Shown one piece after another: positions 1 through 5,309 of a stretch of 5,942 nucleotides of DNA. How positions within the stretch are numbered: the first letter of the stretch is position 1; every line of letters starts with the position of its first letter. A program made the translations under genes and the position numbers. This DNA is from Actinomycetota bacterium. GTDB taxonomy: Bacteria > Acidobacteriota > Blastocatellia > Chloracidobacteriales > Chloracidobacteriaceae. The stretch spans positions 1 to 5,942 of the forward strand of contig JAAFHI010000246.1 in NCBI GenBank assembly GCA_013298335.1. Direction: 5' to 3'. The notes below the pieces were generated by a model, which ran no database searches, was not told where the DNA came from, and saw only the letters and a program-made list of their open reading frames with translations.

Positions 1-168
1 CGCGAGATCGCGTCCGTGGCCGAGTTCGCGCAGGGACGGATGCGCAAAAAAGTCCTCGGCGCCGAAGAAGCCCTCGCCGCCGGCGTCGGTCGGGTCATCA
101 TCGCCGACGCGCGCCGCGAGCATCCGGTGAGTGTCGCGCTGGCCGGTGAAGGAACACATTTTGAGTAA
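1..168 (+). CDS. lysZ: C-terminal end of an ArgB/LysZ-type amino-acid kinase (5' truncated by window)
   Basis: Frame 1 is open from the window edge to a TAA at 166-168 and gives 55 residues. The visible tail contains FAQGRMRKKVLGAEEAL, then GVGRVIIADARRE and a final ALAGEGTHFE. This is the C-terminal pattern of the N-acetylglutamate kinase family: a GxM...K segment, a helix, a V-I-I-x-D strand, and a closing G-x-G-T motif. The GRM(R/K)KKVL wording and short ALAGEGT ending fit the LysW-linked branch (LysZ, [LysW]-aminoadipate/glutamate kinase, cytoplasmic) better than classical ArgB; that is family knowledge, not proof. The downstream hydrolase of the same pathway on the same strand supports LysZ. 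The active-site N-terminal half lies outside the window, so ArgB remains possible. Confidence 0.75.
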   Translation, partial: REIASVAEFAQGRMRKKVLGAEEALAAGVGRVIIADARREHPVSVALAGEGTHFE

Positions 169-175
169 CGGACTG

Positions 176-260
176 AACACAAAGGCACGAAGGCACAGAG
201 ACACGAAGTTGTTTCATTTCACCTCCTCTTTGTGTCTTTGCGCCTTTGTGTCTTTGCGTT
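176..260. repeat. Imperfect inverted repeat built of 8-bp CACAAAGG-like units
   Basis: Two 33-bp arms, 176-208 and 228-260, are reverse complements at 27 of 33 positions, around a 19-bp centre. In a + strand transcript, four of the six mismatches would be G-U pairs, leaving two real mismatches. Each arm is itself periodic: CACAAAGG, CACGAAGG, CACAGAGA, CACGAAG on the left and CTTTGTGT, CTTTGCGC, CTTTGTGT, CTTTGCGT on the right. It fills almost the whole gap between the kinase and hydrolase genes, and its right arm touches the Shine-Dalgarno sequence of the latter. It resembles dispersed palindromic repeats of uncultivated-bacterium genomes; no transposase is nearby. It could act as an mRNA hairpin or attenuator, but that is inference. 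Confidence 0.8.
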
Positions 261-266
261 AAGGAT
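261..266 (+). promoter_or_regulatory. Ribosome binding site of lysK
   Basis: AAGGAT lies 8 nt before the ATG at 275, a normal spacing, and supports that start. It directly follows the right arm of the 176-260 inverted repeat, so folding of that repeat could affect its accessibility. Confidence 0.6.
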
Positions 267-274
267 TTCTTCCA

Positions 275-1354
275 ATGAACGATCAGACAGCCATTCAACT
301 TCTTGAACGGATGGTCGGCATCCGCAGTCACTCGACCGAGGAACGCCCCATCGCGGAATTCCTCGTCGCGTCGATGCTTGACAATGGTTTTGACCAATCC
401 TTCATCGACGATGCCGGAAACGCAGTCGGAATCATCGAACCCTCCTCATCCAACACCCAGAACCCAAGACCCAGCACCCTGGTTTTGCTTGGTCACATGG
501 ACACCGTCCCCGGCGATGTGCCGGTTCGGATTGAAGACGGCAAGTTGTACGGTCGGGGCGCGGTGGACGCGAAAGGGCCGCTGGCGTCCTTTATCTGCGC
601 GGCGGCGCGGGTCAAACAGTCGGGCGGCCCGCATCCGCGGATCGTCGTCGTCGGGTGCGTTGAAGAAGAAGCGCCCTCATCAAAAGGCGCGCATTTCGCG
701 GCCACCGCCTATCGCGGAGATTTCTGCATCGTCGGCGAGCCTTCCGGGTGGGACGGCATCACGCTCGGGTACAAGGGTTATTTGCGGGCGGTCGTCCGGC
801 TTGAGCAGGGTTCGTCGCACACGGCGCACCCGATTCCGACCGTATCGGACCGCGCCTGCCGGATGTGGCTCGCGATTGCCGAAGGGGCCGCAAAGTACAA
901 CACGGGGCGCGACAAAATCTTCGATCAGTTGATGCCTGTTCTCACACGCATCACGAGCGGAAGCGACGGTCGCCTCGACTGGGCCGAACTGAGGCTCGGC
1001 ATCCGGCTTCCAATTGAACTTCCCCCTGATGCCTGCGAGGCGTGGCTGCGCGAAATCGTCGGCGACGAACAGGTGACGGTGGCGGGCGGCATTCCGGCGT
1101 GGAGCGGTCCACGGACGACGCCGTTGCATCGTGCCCTTTCGCGAGCGATCCGCGAACGCGGGGGCAACCCGGTTTTCAAGGTCAAGACCGGGACGGCGGA
1201 TTTGAACATCGTCGCGCCCGCGTGGGGCTGCCCGGCACTTGCTTACGGACCGGGCGACGCATCGCTCGACCACACGCCCGACGAGCACATCATTCTCGAT
1301 GAGTATTTAAAGGGGATTGCGGTACTGGAAGGAACGCTGACAACTTTATCCTGA
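275..1354 (+). CDS. lysK: M20-family [LysW]-lysine/[LysW]-ornithine hydrolase
   Basis: 359-residue cytoplasmic M20 metallopeptidase, expected to cleave the isopeptide bond between LysW carrier protein and lysine (or ornithine), the last step of the aminoadipate-LysW pathway. Metal-site motifs are all visible: GHMDTVPGD (H74, D76), GRGAVDAKGPLA (D98), VEEEAPSSKGA (catalytic E130, ligand E131), VGEPSGWDGITLGYKG (E155) and SLDHTPDE (H333). KTGTADLNIVAP at 304-315 is also typical of LysK. The start has AAGGAT 8 nt upstream and the length fits the family. The kinase of the same pathway lies 106 bp upstream on the same strand. One oddity is a Ser/Asn/Pro-rich stretch at residues 56-67, coded by short tandem repeats, between NAVG and GHMD where close relatives have a shorter loop. 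ArgE or another M20 deacylase is the alternative, but the EEEAPSSKGA and GTADLN motifs argue for LysK. Confidence 0.85.
   Translation: MNDQTAIQLLERMVGIRSHSTEERPIAEFLVASMLDNGFDQSFIDDAGNAVGIIEPSSSNTQNPRPSTLVLLGHMDTVPGDVPVRIEDGKLYGRGAVDAKGPLASFICAAARVKQSGGPHPRIVVVGCVEEEAPSSKGAHFAATAYRGDFCIVGEPSGWDGITLGYKGYLRAVVRLEQGSSHTAHPIPTVSDRACRMWLAIAEGAAKYNTGRDKIFDQLMPVLTRITSGSDGRLDWAELRLGIRLPIELPPDACEAWLREIVGDEQVTVAGGIPAWSGPRTTPLHRALSRAIRERGGNPVFKVKTGTADLNIVAPAWGCPALAYGPGDASLDHTPDEHIILDEYLKGIAVLEGTLTTLS
453..482 (+). repeat. Short degenerate 7-8-bp tandem repeat inside lysK
   Basis: Four consecutive units ACACCCAG, AACCCAAG, ACCCAGC and ACCCTGG lie in frame within the hydrolase gene and encode the loop N-T-Q-N-P-R-P-S-T-L. 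The sequence style (CCCA-rich, A-rich spacers) differs from the surrounding GC-balanced coding sequence and resembles ACCCAGC-type dispersed repeats of environmental bacteria. It sits in a loop between a beta strand and the first metal motif and keeps the frame, so the enzyme is probably intact. Confidence 0.6.
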
Positions 1355-1356
1355 AG

Positions 1357-1392
1357 GATGCCGGAGCATCACCGGCGGGCGAGGCGACCGCC
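1357..1392. terminator. GC-rich double hairpin between convergent genes, possible bidirectional terminator
   Basis: Immediately after the lysK stop are two small inverted repeats: GATGC/GCATC (1357-1361 and 1366-1370, loop CGGA) and GGCGG/CCGCC (1374-1378 and 1388-1392, 9-nt loop). The next gene on the opposite strand stops at 1396, so both units converge here. There is no T-tract on either side (a C6 run follows), so an intrinsic terminator is only a modest case. The stretch could instead be another dispersed GC-rich repeat. Confidence 0.35.
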
Positions 1393-1395
1393 CCC

Positions 1396-2124
1396 CTATT
1401 TCCGCGTTTTATTGCCCCAATCGTCGAATTGAACGCTTGAGGCAAACGTCCGCTTCGATTTGGGATCGACGTAGGTTTGAACCGTGACCCGATTTCCGGG
1501 TGATAAGCCAACTCGAAGGTTCATTATCAACTCAGCCCGTGCCCTTGGCTCCTGCCCTTTGCCGATGTTCGGGGAGATGTAGATCAACTCCCATTCCCCG
1601 TTTGGGCGATGGAGGTCGAAATAGTTTTCACCGGTGATTTCACCCGTTGCCTCCATTCTCTCAAAAGTCAAAGTGCTGGCCACGACGGAACCTCTCATGG
1701 TTCGAAGATTCCGCCCTGGAATCCGTCGTCCCGCGAGATTTGAAAGATGCCTGGGGATACGGATTACCAAACGACATATCTTGTGCTCATTTGAAGGCTC
1801 CGGTTGGCGGGGATGATACGTTTTTCTCCACTCTTCAATTTTGATGAGCGTGGGACTTGGTGTCGTCTGTCCGATAGAACCGATTTCCCACACGCCCGCG
1901 CCGAATCCGACAAAACAGAAGATCGAAATCCAAAGCATAACGATTGACGGACGCCGCCGCCGCCCGTGATCGTTCTTTTGAGTTGGGTTGTCTCCAGGAT
2001 GAATTCCGGCAACCACGTCCAAACACCGCGAACACGCGCCCGTCGCCGCGTCGAAGCAGTCCGCCTGATGACAGATCTCGCAGCGGGCGGGCGGGCTTTC
2101 CGAGGTGATGCGAAAATTGGTCAT
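1396..2124 (-). CDS. Cysteine-cluster, single-TM protein with OB-like tail (paralogue of the gene upstream)
   Basis: 242-residue protein, family not recognised. Residues 1-34 hold a probable zinc-binding knuckle: C15-x2-C18-(H19)-x4-C23-x7-C31-x2-C34. A basic patch RRRR (55-58) precedes one hydrophobic helix at about 59-79, so the cysteine domain should be cytoplasmic and the rest exported or membrane-facing; this follows the positive-inside rule. Residues about 145-235 alternate short beta-strand-like stretches (ASTLTFERMEATGEI, EWELIYISPN, GNRVTVQTYVDP, ASSVQF) in an order reminiscent of an OB fold; this is a weak fold guess. It starts 3 nt after the stop of its upstream paralogue, so translation is probably coupled. 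Residues 1-11 match that paralogue exactly, and 13-33 differ at one site. Its stop lies against the convergent hairpins. Confidence 0.75.
   Translation of the reverse strand: MTNFRITSESPPARCEICHQADCFDAATGACSRCLDVVAGIHPGDNPTQKNDHGRRRRPSIVMLWISIFCFVGFGAGVWEIGSIGQTTPSPTLIKIEEWRKTYHPRQPEPSNEHKICRLVIRIPRHLSNLAGRRIPGRNLRTMRGSVVASTLTFERMEATGEITGENYFDLHRPNGEWELIYISPNIGKGQEPRARAELIMNLRVGLSPGNRVTVQTYVDPKSKRTFASSVQFDDWGNKTRK
2027..2124. repeat. Direct repeat copy A (paralogous 5' end)
   Basis: This 98-bp stretch matches 3125-3222 at a constant offset of 1098 with no gaps and 10 mismatches. Positions 2027-2088 carry only one mismatch; positions 2089-2124 carry nine. It encodes the N-terminal 33 residues of the downstream cysteine-cluster protein. 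Similarity drops to chance immediately outside both ends. Confidence 0.9.
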
Positions 2125-2127
2125 CGT

Positions 2128-3222
2128 TCACTTGAGCTTTTCAATGGTTTCCATGACGTACAGATTGCCTTTGAGGACCCGGACTTCCATTTTCAATCGG
2201 TTGCCTTTGGCCACAATGCGATCAAAGTAATCGTTCCCGGAAAAGATGAATAACCCTGTACCGTCACGAGTGACAGTGACGATTTTCCCGGAGTCGGTCC
2301 GGATGGCATATGAATTTTTTATTCCTGCCGGGTCCTTTTGCAACGGCCCCAGTATTCGACCTGTGAGCGTAAAAAGCGGTAAATCGCTGTATCCACTGCA
2401 AAGGTGAGTCATTTTTGTCGGATTCCCCATCGGCGTTGAACCGATACCGGAACCGATGGCTCCTCCATTGTCATACCGGCTCATGGCCTTGATTGCAGCC
2501 GTATCCCGACGCATAAAACACATCGCCGAAACGACATTGAGCCCGGCGGCGTTCCGGCGGCAATCAATCCGTACCACGTTTCCGACCTGCGCCATGTGAT
2601 GAAGCTGGCGGAACTCGACTTTATCGAGCGCACGCACCATCTTCTCATCCAGCGTGAATGGAATCCGTTGATCATCTTCCCGGCGAATCAGGAATCCACG
2701 GTCTTCGGTACGAACAATGATTCCCTCAAATTGCAGAACTTCACCGTGCAGGAAGTCCTGAATCGCAAGCCCGTGAAGATATCCTTTCGGAAGGGATGCC
2801 GTATCGGGTTCGCCTTTGAGTGGATTGAGTGCGGCCCAGGGATCTGTCGGAAGCGGCTCGAACTCATGGTCAATGGGTTCTACATTCACATACCCGCTCA
2901 CCGGTTGGACAATGCGGGATGACAGTTCCCCTTGAAAGTAATTTTTCAAAAGCGGGAATTCGCTCCAAAAAATCGCAAGGAACGAAAGCAGAAACGCCGC
3001 ATAGAAAAAACTGCGGTAGGCAATCGCGCCTGGCGTCACACCGAAACTCACCGACGAGAACAGACGGACCGGACCACCCAGGGATTTTTTCGGTACGTGC
3101 TCGACGACCACCAGATCGGCGCATCGCGAACACGCGCCCGTCGCCGTGTCGAAGCAGTCCGCCTGATGACAGATCTCGCAGCGGGCCGCCGGACTTTCGG
3201 AAGTGATTCGGAAGTTTGTCAT
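2128..3222 (-). CDS. Cysteine-cluster, single-TM protein with two OB-like domains
   Basis: 364 residues from the chosen start, family not recognised. The ATG at 3222 is preferred over ATGs at 3228 and 3255 because homology with the downstream paralogue, in protein and DNA, begins exactly there; the 3228 start has a somewhat better AAGAGA upstream and cannot be excluded. Domains in order: cysteine knuckle C15-x2-C18-x4-C23-x7-C31-x2-C34; hydrophobic helix at about 71-92; a linker; beta-rich segment about 164-235 (LQFEGIIVRTEDRGFLIR, QVGNVVRIDC, LNVVSAMCF); glycine-rich linker 253-267; second beta-rich segment about 293-362 (LFTLTGRILGPL, GKIVTVTRDG, KGNRLKMEVRVLKGNLYVME). Both segments have a G-x-I ... 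V-G-N-x-(V/L) ... strand order that suggests OB-like barrels, by pattern only. First gene of a two-gene unit; a 21-bp minisatellite lies 66 bp upstream. Confidence 0.75.
   Translation of the reverse strand: MTNFRITSESPAARCEICHQADCFDTATGACSRCADLVVVEHVPKKSLGGPVRLFSSVSFGVTPGAIAYRSFFYAAFLLSFLAIFWSEFPLLKNYFQGELSSRIVQPVSGYVNVEPIDHEFEPLPTDPWAALNPLKGEPDTASLPKGYLHGLAIQDFLHGEVLQFEGIIVRTEDRGFLIRREDDQRIPFTLDEKMVRALDKVEFRQLHHMAQVGNVVRIDCRRNAAGLNVVSAMCFMRRDTAAIKAMSRYDNGGAIGSGIGSTPMGNPTKMTHLCSGYSDLPLFTLTGRILGPLQKDPAGIKNSYAIRTDSGKIVTVTRDGTGLFIFSGNDYFDRIVAKGNRLKMEVRVLKGNLYVMETIEKLK
3125..3222. repeat. Direct repeat copy B (paralogous 5' end)
   Basis: Partner of the copy at 2027-2124, encoding the N-terminal residues of the upstream cysteine-cluster protein. 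The repeat ends precisely at the start codon at 3222 on one side and near the codon for C34 on the other. Confidence 0.9.
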
Positions 3223-3257
3223 GCCCATTCCGATCTCTTGAAAACAATCGGCCACGG

Positions 3258-3263
3258 ATTATC
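3258..3263 (-). promoter_or_regulatory. Weak -10-like box upstream of the cysteine-cluster genes
   Basis: Read on the - strand this is GATAAT, one base from TATAAT, 35 nt before the start at 3222. No convincing -35 hexamer sits 16-18 bp further upstream; a TTGAGA exists at 3274-3279 but is only 10 bp away. If used, the -35 region would fall at the edge of the 21-bp repeat array. Confidence 0.2.
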
Positions 3264-3288
3264 GACGGGGGCTTCTCAAGCCGTTCCG

Positions 3289-3520
3289 GTGACTACTTTG
3301 AGCGTTCAGGTGACTACTTTGCCCGTTCGGACGACCACTTTGCCCGTTCGGACGACCACTTTGCCCGTTCAGACGACCACTTTGCCCGTTCAGACGACCA
3401 CTTTGCCCGTTCAGACGACTACTTGGCCGGTTCGGACGACCACTTGGCCGGTTCGGACGACCACTTTGCCCGATTGCACGACCACTTTGCCTGTTCGGAC
3501 GACCACTTGGCCCTTTTCGG
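3289..3520. repeat. 21-bp minisatellite, about 11 units
   Basis: Eleven head-to-tail units of 21 bp fill most of the 326-bp gap (3223-3548) between the epimerase gene and the cysteine-cluster pair. The unit begins ACGACCACTTTGCCCGTTC and ends GG or AG. Units starting at 3352, 3373 and 3394 are identical; the outer units (3289, 3457, 3499) are most diverged, and the last has one extra base. Variants GGCCGG at 3415 and 3436 form a sub-pair. Because 21 is a multiple of three and the unit contains no stop triplet in any of six readings, it opens all frames; the + strand readings give heptads such as DDHFARS and TTTLPVR, the - strand SGRPNGQ. No reading has a good ribosome site, so I treat it as non-coding, upstream of the start at 3222. 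Confidence 0.9.
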
Positions 3521-3548
3521 TCCATTGAAACGCCGATTCAGGGAAATT

Positions 3549-4469
3549 CTATTTCAGAATCTCGGCGAGCGCGGATTCGAGGGTGGGATATTCAAACTCG
3601 AATCCCGATTCCAGCAGGCGCGTCGGGACGACCCGGCGGCTTTTCAACAGCAATTCGGTTTCGGTCCGCAGAAAGAACGCCCCGATTTCGAGCATCCATT
3701 TCGTGGCGGGCAGTCCGATGGGCTGTCCGCACATGGCGCGGAAGACCGCCATGAATTCGGCGTTGGTCAACGGGTTCGGCGCGGCGAGGTTGACCGGTCC
3801 GGCGAAGTTTTCGTCGTCGATGAGCCAGAGGACGGAGCGGATGAAGTCGTCGAGGTGAATCCAACTGACATACTGGCGACCGCCGCCCAGCGTGCCGCCG
3901 AGCCCGAGCCGGACGATGTTGCGAAACGCCTCGTAGACGCCTCCTTTTCCCCGTCCGAAGACCATCGCCATGCGGAGCGCGACCTTGCGCGTGGCGGGCG
4001 TGGCCGCGCGGTCGAATTCATCTTCCCAGAAACGGCAGACATCCACCGAAAAGCCTTCGCCGATTTCGCCGGTGTATTCGTCCATGTCCTGATCGAACGA
4101 ATCACGGTAGATCGTGGCCGAACTCGCGTTGAGCCAGACGCGGGGCGGATTCTGGCAGCGGGTGATGGCCTCGCCCACGACCTTGGTCGAAAGCCGCCGC
4201 GACTGGTGGATTTCGGCCTTGTTGGCCTCGTGGTAGCGGCAGTTGACCGAGCGTCCGGCGAGATTGATGACGGCCAGCGCGTCTTCAAACTCATAGGCCC
4301 AGTCGTCGAGGCGTTCGCCGTCCCAGCGGCAGTACCGGACTGGCCCTTCATCCACTTTCGCCCCGCGGGAAAGGATGATCGGGGTGTACCCCTGAGCGGC
4401 CAGGCCCTGCGCGAGCGCTTTGCCGAGATAGCCCGCGCCGCCGGGGAGGATGATGGTTCCACGATGCAT
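3549..4469 (-). CDS. TIGR01777-type NAD(P)-dependent epimerase (SDR superfamily, YfcH-like)
   Basis: 306 residues, the usual size for this atypical extended-SDR family; substrate unknown, cytoplasmic. The Rossmann motif is GGAGYLG (10-16), though the second position of the strand reads ILPGGAG rather than the common ITGGTG. NLAG (69-72) is the cofactor-side motif; NKAEIHQSRRLST (83-95) is the family's characteristic helix; NASSATIY ends at Y121; LRMAMVFGRGKG (165-176), VSWIHLDDFI (201-210) and NLAAPNPLTNAEF (227-239) are family hallmarks. The C-terminal 50 residues match the DUF1731 tail. Y121 is followed by RDSF, so the classical YxxxK lysine is missing. AAAGGA lies 10 nt before the start. 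It follows the four-TM gene by 26 nt on the same strand, probably one transcript. E. coli YfcH-type and plant/cyanobacterial SulA-like members are the nearest named relatives. Confidence 0.9.
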   Translation of the reverse strand: MHRGTIILPGGAGYLGKALAQGLAAQGYTPIILSRGAKVDEGPVRYCRWDGERLDDWAYEFEDALAVINLAGRSVNCRYHEANKAEIHQSRRLSTKVVGEAITRCQNPPRVWLNASSATIYRDSFDQDMDEYTGEIGEGFSVDVCRFWEDEFDRAATPATRKVALRMAMVFGRGKGGVYEAFRNIVRLGLGGTLGGGRQYVSWIHLDDFIRSVLWLIDDENFAGPVNLAAPNPLTNAEFMAVFRAMCGQPIGLPATKWMLEIGAFFLRTETELLLKSRRVVPTRLLESGFEFEYPTLESALAEILK

Positions 4470-4495
4470 CGTCGGTCGGTCCTTTTTTGTTTCAT

Positions 4496-5245
4496 TCAGA
4501 TCCGACCGGTTTCTACCTCATACTTGAACGCCTGGTAATCAAACGCGCCGAAAAATGCCGAGAAATACGCAATTCCCATGAATGACGTCACCAGGATTCC
4601 GATTATGGTAGGACCATTGACCAGGTTGGCGGTCAACGCCAGCAACATCCACAGAAAAAGAAGCGCCGCGCAGACCCGACTCCCGAAGTGGAGACCGAGG
4701 TTGAGCGCCATAAACAGGACCGAAATTCCAACGACAATGAGGACGGGATTGAATCCCCCGAGCTTCTCGGTCGGGAACGATAATGTTGCAGCCGCAATGA
4801 AACCGAACAAAACCATCAGGCCCGAAAGAATCAGGCCGGGAATTGACCCCCAGTAGATCCGGCTGACCGCCCGCCGGTAACGGGGGTGCCGTTTGTGGGT
4901 TTCATTCGGGAACGGCCCATCGTGCGCGCTGACGTGATACGCCGGAGCCACGGGGCGCGGCATCGGTACTCCCGAAAAAGACTGTCCGGCGTGGGGCATC
5001 GTCGGGGGCATCGTCGGAGGACGATAGGCAGGCGGCGGTTCCGGGAGCGGTGCGACGGGCGGCGGTTGAAAAAGGTCGCGCAACTCCGGCGTCTCGCGCG
5101 CGACCATTGGGGGTCGCCCCACCCGGGTCACCGGCATGTAGGGACCAATGCGGCCTTCCATCACCCACTGTCGCAAGGCATTGAGATCAGCCGGATAGGC
5201 CGTGCCATTGATCGTGACGGAATAAAACTCGTTGTTCGGCGTCAT
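4496..5245 (-). CDS. GYF_2-like domain, proline-rich linker and four-TM membrane protein
   Basis: 249 residues. Residues 6-60 resemble the GYF_2 (DUF4339) fold: FYSVTINGTAYPADLNALRQ, EGRIGPYMPVTRVG and PELRDLF give the expected strand-helix-strand order, with Y17 and W27. A linker at 61-102 is rich in proline (PPPVAPLPEPPP, repeated PPTMP/PTMP). A conserved juxtamembrane block GPFPNETHKRHPRYRRA spans 110-126, then four hydrophobic helices at about 135-157, 166-186, 190-209 and 212-234, and a short charged tail. The N-terminal domain should be cytoplasmic. GYF domains bind proline-rich peptides, so the linker may be a self or partner ligand; that is inference. AGGTG sits 5 nt before the ATG at 5245. 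It is a tandem paralogue of the gene 64 bp upstream. Exact function unknown. Confidence 0.85.
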   Translation of the reverse strand: MTPNNEFYSVTINGTAYPADLNALRQWVMEGRIGPYMPVTRVGRPPMVARETPELRDLFQPPPVAPLPEPPPAYRPPTMPPTMPHAGQSFSGVPMPRPVAPAYHVSAHDGPFPNETHKRHPRYRRAVSRIYWGSIPGLILSGLMVLFGFIAAATLSFPTEKLGGFNPVLIVVGISVLFMALNLGLHFGSRVCAALLFLWMLLALTANLVNGPTIIGILVTSFMGIAYFSAFFGAFDYQAFKYEVETGRI

Positions 5246-5266
5246 TTGAACACCTGTTGAATGGAG

Positions 5267-5309
5267 ATTGAAAAAAGGCGGGCGGAGGCCATTCGATTTC
5301 GCCTGGCCG
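5267..5309 (-). terminator. Weak terminator-like stretch between the two four-TM paralogues
   Basis: On the - strand, GGCCA...TGGCC and, alternatively, AGGCG...CGCCT can pair, the second directly before a T6 run at 5276-5271. Stems are only 5 bp with loops of 12 and about 20 nt, so this may reduce rather than end readthrough into the gene starting at 5245. Confidence 0.25.

Noticed and set aside
98..397. A 99-codon - strand frame across the CACAAAGG repeat
   Set aside because: It is the antisense of the kinase tail, the inverted repeat and the hydrolase start. The QRHKGAKTQR-like peptide is a common artefact of this repeat type.
3223..3255. Upstream ATG (3255) giving an 11-residue N-terminal extension of the cysteine-cluster protein
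   Set aside because: The paralogue begins at the methionine equivalent to 3222, and DNA similarity stops exactly there.
3289..3520. CRISPR-like array
   Set aside because: Units are contiguous with no unique spacers, and no cas gene is present; it is a simple tandem repeat.
3259..3525. An 88-codon - strand frame of SGRPNGQ heptads between the epimerase and the cysteine-cluster genes
   Set aside because: It is open only because the 21-bp unit has no stops in any frame; no Shine-Dalgarno precedes its ATG, and unit variation shows no third-position bias.
3530..3562. GATTC/GAATC inverted repeat around the epimerase stop
   Set aside because: Five-base arms with a 17-nt loop and no T-tract are too weak to call a terminator.
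4461..4472. 12-bp perfect palindrome ACGATGCATCGT over the epimerase start codon
   Set aside because: It has no loop, is partly fixed by the Met-His codons, and has no second copy; probably chance.
3216..4538. A 440-codon + strand open frame that begins with SDDHFAR heptads
   Set aside because: Its second half is the antisense of the well-supported epimerase, and its first half is the stop-free minisatellite. There is no ribosome site at its start, which overlaps the beginning of the - strand cysteine-cluster gene.
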